Assembly: GCF_048544455.1 (NCBI RefSeq)
Contig: NC_133526.1
Span: 2,992,001 to 3,056,000 of the forward strand
Direction: 5' to 3'
Length of the DNA: 64,000 bases
From: Silene latifolia
Lineage: Eukaryota > Streptophyta > Magnoliopsida > Caryophyllales > Caryophyllaceae
In this document: piece by piece, positions 60,870 to 64,000 of the stretch
Layout: each line of letters opens with the position of its first letter
How positions within the stretch are numbered: the first letter of the stretch is position 1
Program-made: the position numbers and the translations under genes
Notes under the pieces: model-generated
Seen by the model: the letters and a program-made list of their open reading frames with translations, nothing else
Told to the model about the DNA's origin: nothing
Database searches by the model: none

Positions 60870-61475
60870 GGCTATTGGGGGTTGAAGTTTTAAAACAACC
60901 TGAAGGCTGAAGCATTATATAATCGGATACTCCCTCATTTTCTTGATAATTTTCTATATTTTTTTTCCATCTATTTATAATATCTTTTCTATTTTTAGTT
61001 GTGAAAATTGGGGTAGTGTGTTTGTGCGGTTCAAATTTAATTATATGGTGAAATATTGTGTTTCTTTAATCTTTGTGTCAAAATGAAAGGGGAAGGTTAT
61101 TGAAAATAGGAGGAAACACTGATTATATATTATCTTGACAAGTTTGTTACTAAATTCGAAATTAGATAATCTACGATAAACCACTATATTCAGCTACGGT
61201 AGTGTTGGTTAGCGCGACATCACATAAAAAAGGGTTGGTTTGTAATGAAAAGTAATCAACATTTACCTTCGACGTAGTAGTTGTAAGAGGAGTAGAAAAT
61301 GAATGTAACGTAACAGTTTCTTACTTTATCTTACAAAACCTTATCACAATTTACCTCATATAGTAATAACCTAAACTAGCTACCTTTATATATTGTCAAT
61401 AATAAAAATCAAATGTATCTTGTCATACCTCTATAACAATTTACAAAATTATCTTCGAATAATACATTAAAAATT

Positions 61476-62494
61476 GGAAGAATTGACAAGAATAATCCGA
61501 CCTCTAGCATATCTTCTCCAAATAATCCCACATTTGGTTAATCTCATAATAATCTCACCTTTTTACCCAATCTTCTGAAAAACGAGCCATATGACTTGTT
61601 ACTTGTGTAACCGGTTTTTTCTTTAGTCAATCCTCATCCCCTTCTAACTTTTCTGGTCGACCTTCACCCAATTCACCTTCAAGCTCGCTGCTTTTGGAGC
61701 AAACCCGAAATTAGACCACCAACTGAATCCACCAAATTTTCAACCATATGCCTCCTATCTCCTTCGTTGCTTCTTGCTTTCTCTTCTAATATCTAAACCC
61801 CTTTATTTTCAATTAATCTATGTCTAAGTTTCAAATTAATGGTCAAAGCTCCTTAATTGACCATTATCATCTTGGGTGAGATTCGTAATCGCTGATTAAT
61901 TTTGTAGGGCGGAAGAGGTAATCTCTAATTAAATTATTAATCTTCATCCTAGAATTGGAAAATCAACGAGGAATTGATTGGTTTTAATCAAACAAGGATG
62001 TACTATTGAATTAGTCTTTCTTCAATTTTATTCGAACGAGGATTTAATCATAAATCTTTGAAGATGACAGCAGATCTACAGAACTTTGAAATTACACAAC
62101 TTCATGTTTGATTTAAATTAAACAACGGTCGTGAATTCGATGAAGATTAATGTTATTCCCCATAAAGCAATAAAAGTTCAACAAATCTAGAAAATTAATT
62201 TAAACAATAAAAGGTCTAATACATTTATCTGTAAATTAATTTGATCAAACACTTACTGATTATTCTAATCTGGACAACAATGGAGGGAGAAGGGTGGTTG
62301 AAGATGAGAGTTAAAGGGAATTAAAAGAGAGAAGGGTGAGAAAAGGTCATATGACCTATTATTGCAGGTAAGTTTTTCTTATGGCTTGTTTTCAGAAGAT
62401 GGAGTATAATGGTCAGATTATTATGGGATTAATAAAAGGTGGGATTGTTTTGAGAAGATAAGTCAAAGATCGGATTATTCATGTCAATTATTCC
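61476..62494. mobile_element. Long-inverted-repeat element (MULE-like), ~1.0 kb, just upstream of PYL
   Basis: The first about 155 bp (GGAAGAATTGACAAGAATAA, then CATAATAATCTCACC and TCTTCTGAAAAACGAGCCAT) is complementary to the last about 155 bp (ATGGCTTGTTTTCAGAAGAT, GGATTATTCATGTCAATTAT). I could not find a clear target duplication. The centre has no transposase and may hold captured leader-like sequence near 61620-61900. Confidence 0.6.
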
Positions 62495-62556
62495 TAATAG
62501 GTTAAAAAAAATTTCTTCAACCTTATAAAAAAAAAAAATCAAAGTTTCCCCCACCT

Positions 62557-62564
62557 TATAAAAG
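62557..62564 (+). promoter_or_regulatory. TATA box of the PYL gene
   Basis: TATAAAAG lies about 100 bp before the ATG at 62663, followed by a CA-rich leader (ACACACACAAACAA) typical of plant 5' UTRs. Confidence 0.6.
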
Positions 62565-62662
62565 TTAGGAGCACAACTACGTTAAGTGACCCACACTTCA
62601 CACTTGTAACAACTAGCAACTCCTTTTTCAACCTCTCATTCTTCACAAACACACACAAACAA

Positions 62663-63343
62663 ATGGCCGAACAATCGGAACAATCGTTACAACAAAACGA
62701 CGACGTACCAACCCAAGACGACCCCGAAACGACAACCTCCCATCACTTAACACCTCCTCCGGGACTAACCCCTTCCGAATTCACCGATTTAATCCCTCAC
62801 GTGATCGAATTCCACACCTACAAACTCGCACGTGACCGTCACCAGTGTTCTTCCCTACTCGCACAAAAAATCCACGCGCCACGCGCCGCTGTATGGTCCG
62901 TCGTCCGCCGGTTTGATAAACCGCAAACATACAAGCACTTCATCAAAAGCTGCTCCGTACGCGACCCACACGCACTCACGGTGGGCACCACGCGCGACGT
63001 TAACGTCATCTCTGGGCTCCCGGCTGCGACTAGTACTGAGCGGTTGGATATTCTTGATGACACGCGCTTTGTTACTGGGTTTACGATTATTGGAGGGGAG
63101 CATCGATTACGGAATTATCGGTCTGTTACGACGCTTCACGCGCTTCCTGGCGCGCGTGAGAATGAGGAGTGGACTGTTGTGCTTGAGTCGTATGTGGTGG
63201 ATGTGCCGGAAGGGAATAACGATGAGGACACGCGCTTGTTTGCTGATACGGTTGTTAAGTTGAATCTCCAGAAGCTTGGTTCGGTTGCGGTCGGGGTGGC
63301 GCGTGAAGGGTTGGGTAGTGGTGATGCGAGTGGGGTGATGTAA
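62663..63343 (+). CDS. PYL1: PYR/PYL/RCAR abscisic acid receptor, PYL1-type
   Basis: A single exon of 226 aa, intronless as is common in the family. A disordered N-terminus (1-35) precedes the START-like helix-grip domain (about 38-205). The gate loop SGLPA is at 117-121 and the latch GGEHRL at 144-149. K95 in KHFIKS is the lysine that binds the ABA carboxylate. NYRSVT and ESYVVDVPEGN follow as expected. The receptor binds ABA in cytosol and nucleus; the closed gate then inhibits clade A PP2C phosphatases and frees SnRK2 kinases. RDVNVISGLPA, RLRNYRSVTT and RLFADTVVKLNLQKL place it with PYR1/PYL1, the dimeric clade, so the symbol is by closest resemblance. The coding part is GC-rich compared with its surroundings. 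The C-terminal tail (GSVAVGVAREGLGSGDASGVM) is divergent. Only 168 bp separate the ATG from a long-inverted-repeat element. Confidence 0.93.
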   Translation: MAEQSEQSLQQNDDVPTQDDPETTTSHHLTPPPGLTPSEFTDLIPHVIEFHTYKLARDRHQCSSLLAQKIHAPRAAVWSVVRRFDKPQTYKHFIKSCSVRDPHALTVGTTRDVNVISGLPAATSTERLDILDDTRFVTGFTIIGGEHRLRNYRSVTTLHALPGARENEEWTVVLESYVVDVPEGNNDEDTRLFADTVVKLNLQKLGSVAVGVAREGLGSGDASGVM

Positions 63344-64000
63344 TTGTGGTTTATTGATAATTTGATATCGCTAAATGAAGTGTATAAAGCGGCCTGAAAT
63401 CGACGGTTATATATAGGACGGTTTTATAGAGGGCGGACGTTTAGTTCAATTTATCTAGTGTTCTTTGTCCCTATGTAATTGAAGGAAAATGATATCGTCA
63501 ACGAGAAGTGACGAGAAAAATGTACTATGTCACTCGTTATTACTCGTTATTTGAATAATGTAACTTTTCTAATTATGATCTTTGAGTGGCCGAATACTTT
63601 TTTTATTGGCGTTATGAACAATTGAACACCCTAATTTGGTTGTTTCTAATTAAAATTAGTGACGCCTTTAGAAAATGTCGAAAAAATTGGATCGAAAATA
63701 GAAATTTGTGAATAATGTTTTATGTTTACATCATGTGGATGTTCAATTAAATTTATCTATCGTCTTTTTTTTAGTCATTATTTTAAGAGAAATTTGTATT
63801 CCGTTACTAATGATGCTCTATACGGTTTCGGATAATACTTCATTGTCAGCGGACCTGATGTTGTAGTAGTTGTTATTTTATGAGATCATGATCTGAATAT
63901 CTGATGTTGTAGTTGTTATTTTATGAGATTATGATTGAGTGGCGGAATACAATTCCGATTGGCATTACACACACCATAATTTCCTCATGATGTTTGTGGT
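63344..64000. other. PYL 3' UTR and downstream DNA with a short tandem duplication
   Basis: No gene. CTGATGTTGTAGT and TTGTTATTTTATGAGATCAT occur twice in direct order at about 63856-63935. GAGTGGCCGAATAC (63585) and GAGTGGCGGAATAC (63937), each followed by TTGGCGTTAT or TTGGCATTAC, show a wider diverged duplication at about 350-bp spacing. Confidence 0.45.

Noticed and set aside
1-64000. CRISPR arrays, rRNA genes, bacterial operons or viral coding regions
   Set aside because: None seen; the direct repeats here are microsatellites, duplicated host DNA or transposon ends.

Overview
This is nuclear DNA of a flowering plant, almost certainly a eudicot. The evidence is plant-specific families (AHL AT-hook factor, PYR/PYL ABA receptor, BOU carrier, EC1/prolamin-like secreted peptides, R2R3-MYB), short AT-rich introns with plant-type splice sites, and a dense load of Stowaway and Mutator-type MITEs, Helitrons and tRNA-derived SINEs. 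The repeat types remind me of Caryophyllales, but that is an impression and I cannot prove it from the sequence.

Layout. (1) 1.8-6.5 kb, minus strand: a two-exon gene for a conserved plant protein of unknown function, with a 4.2-kb intron built partly of diverged direct repeats. (2) 7.7-10.5 kb, minus: GPN3, the small GTPase for RNA polymerase II assembly and import, coding in one exon with a probable intron in its 5' leader. (3) 10.9-21.5 kb, plus: an AHL gene (AT-hooks plus PPC/DUF296, five exons), preceded by a truncated duplicate of its own promoter and first codons. The duplicate is broken up by a MULE-type element, a CACTA end and a GC-rich hAT element. (4) 22.3-25.4 kb: two tandem genes for six-cysteine secreted prolamin-like peptides, plus a third, internally deleted copy in inverted orientation. 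(5) 27.5-35.8 kb, plus: an AIPP2/PAIPP2-like PHD-finger chromatin protein with EAR-like repression motifs. (6) 36.4-42.4 kb: Helitrons, one carrying a 1.25-kb MULE with 9-bp target duplications. (7) 44.8-46.4 kb, plus: BOU, a mitochondrial carrier. (8) 46.5-57.2 kb: scrambled copies of an R2R3-MYB gene and its flanks, interrupted by Helitrons, Stowaways and a MULE MITE. (9) 57-62.5 kb: repeat-rich DNA with a complete Helitron, several MITEs and a 1-kb long-inverted-repeat element. (10) 62.7-63.3 kb, plus: an intronless PYL1-type ABA receptor.

The genes do not form a pathway; this is ordinary plant gene order. The most informative parts are the local duplications: AHL 5' end, prolamin-like cluster, MYB cluster and intron repeats. 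Several transposon insertions there can be dated relative to the duplication because a paralogous empty site lies in the same window. I found no clearly new multi-gene system. The least described coding unit is the small secreted-peptide cluster with its inverted pseudo-copy. No LTR retroelement, viral fossil, CRISPR, rRNA or genuine tRNA gene was recognised.
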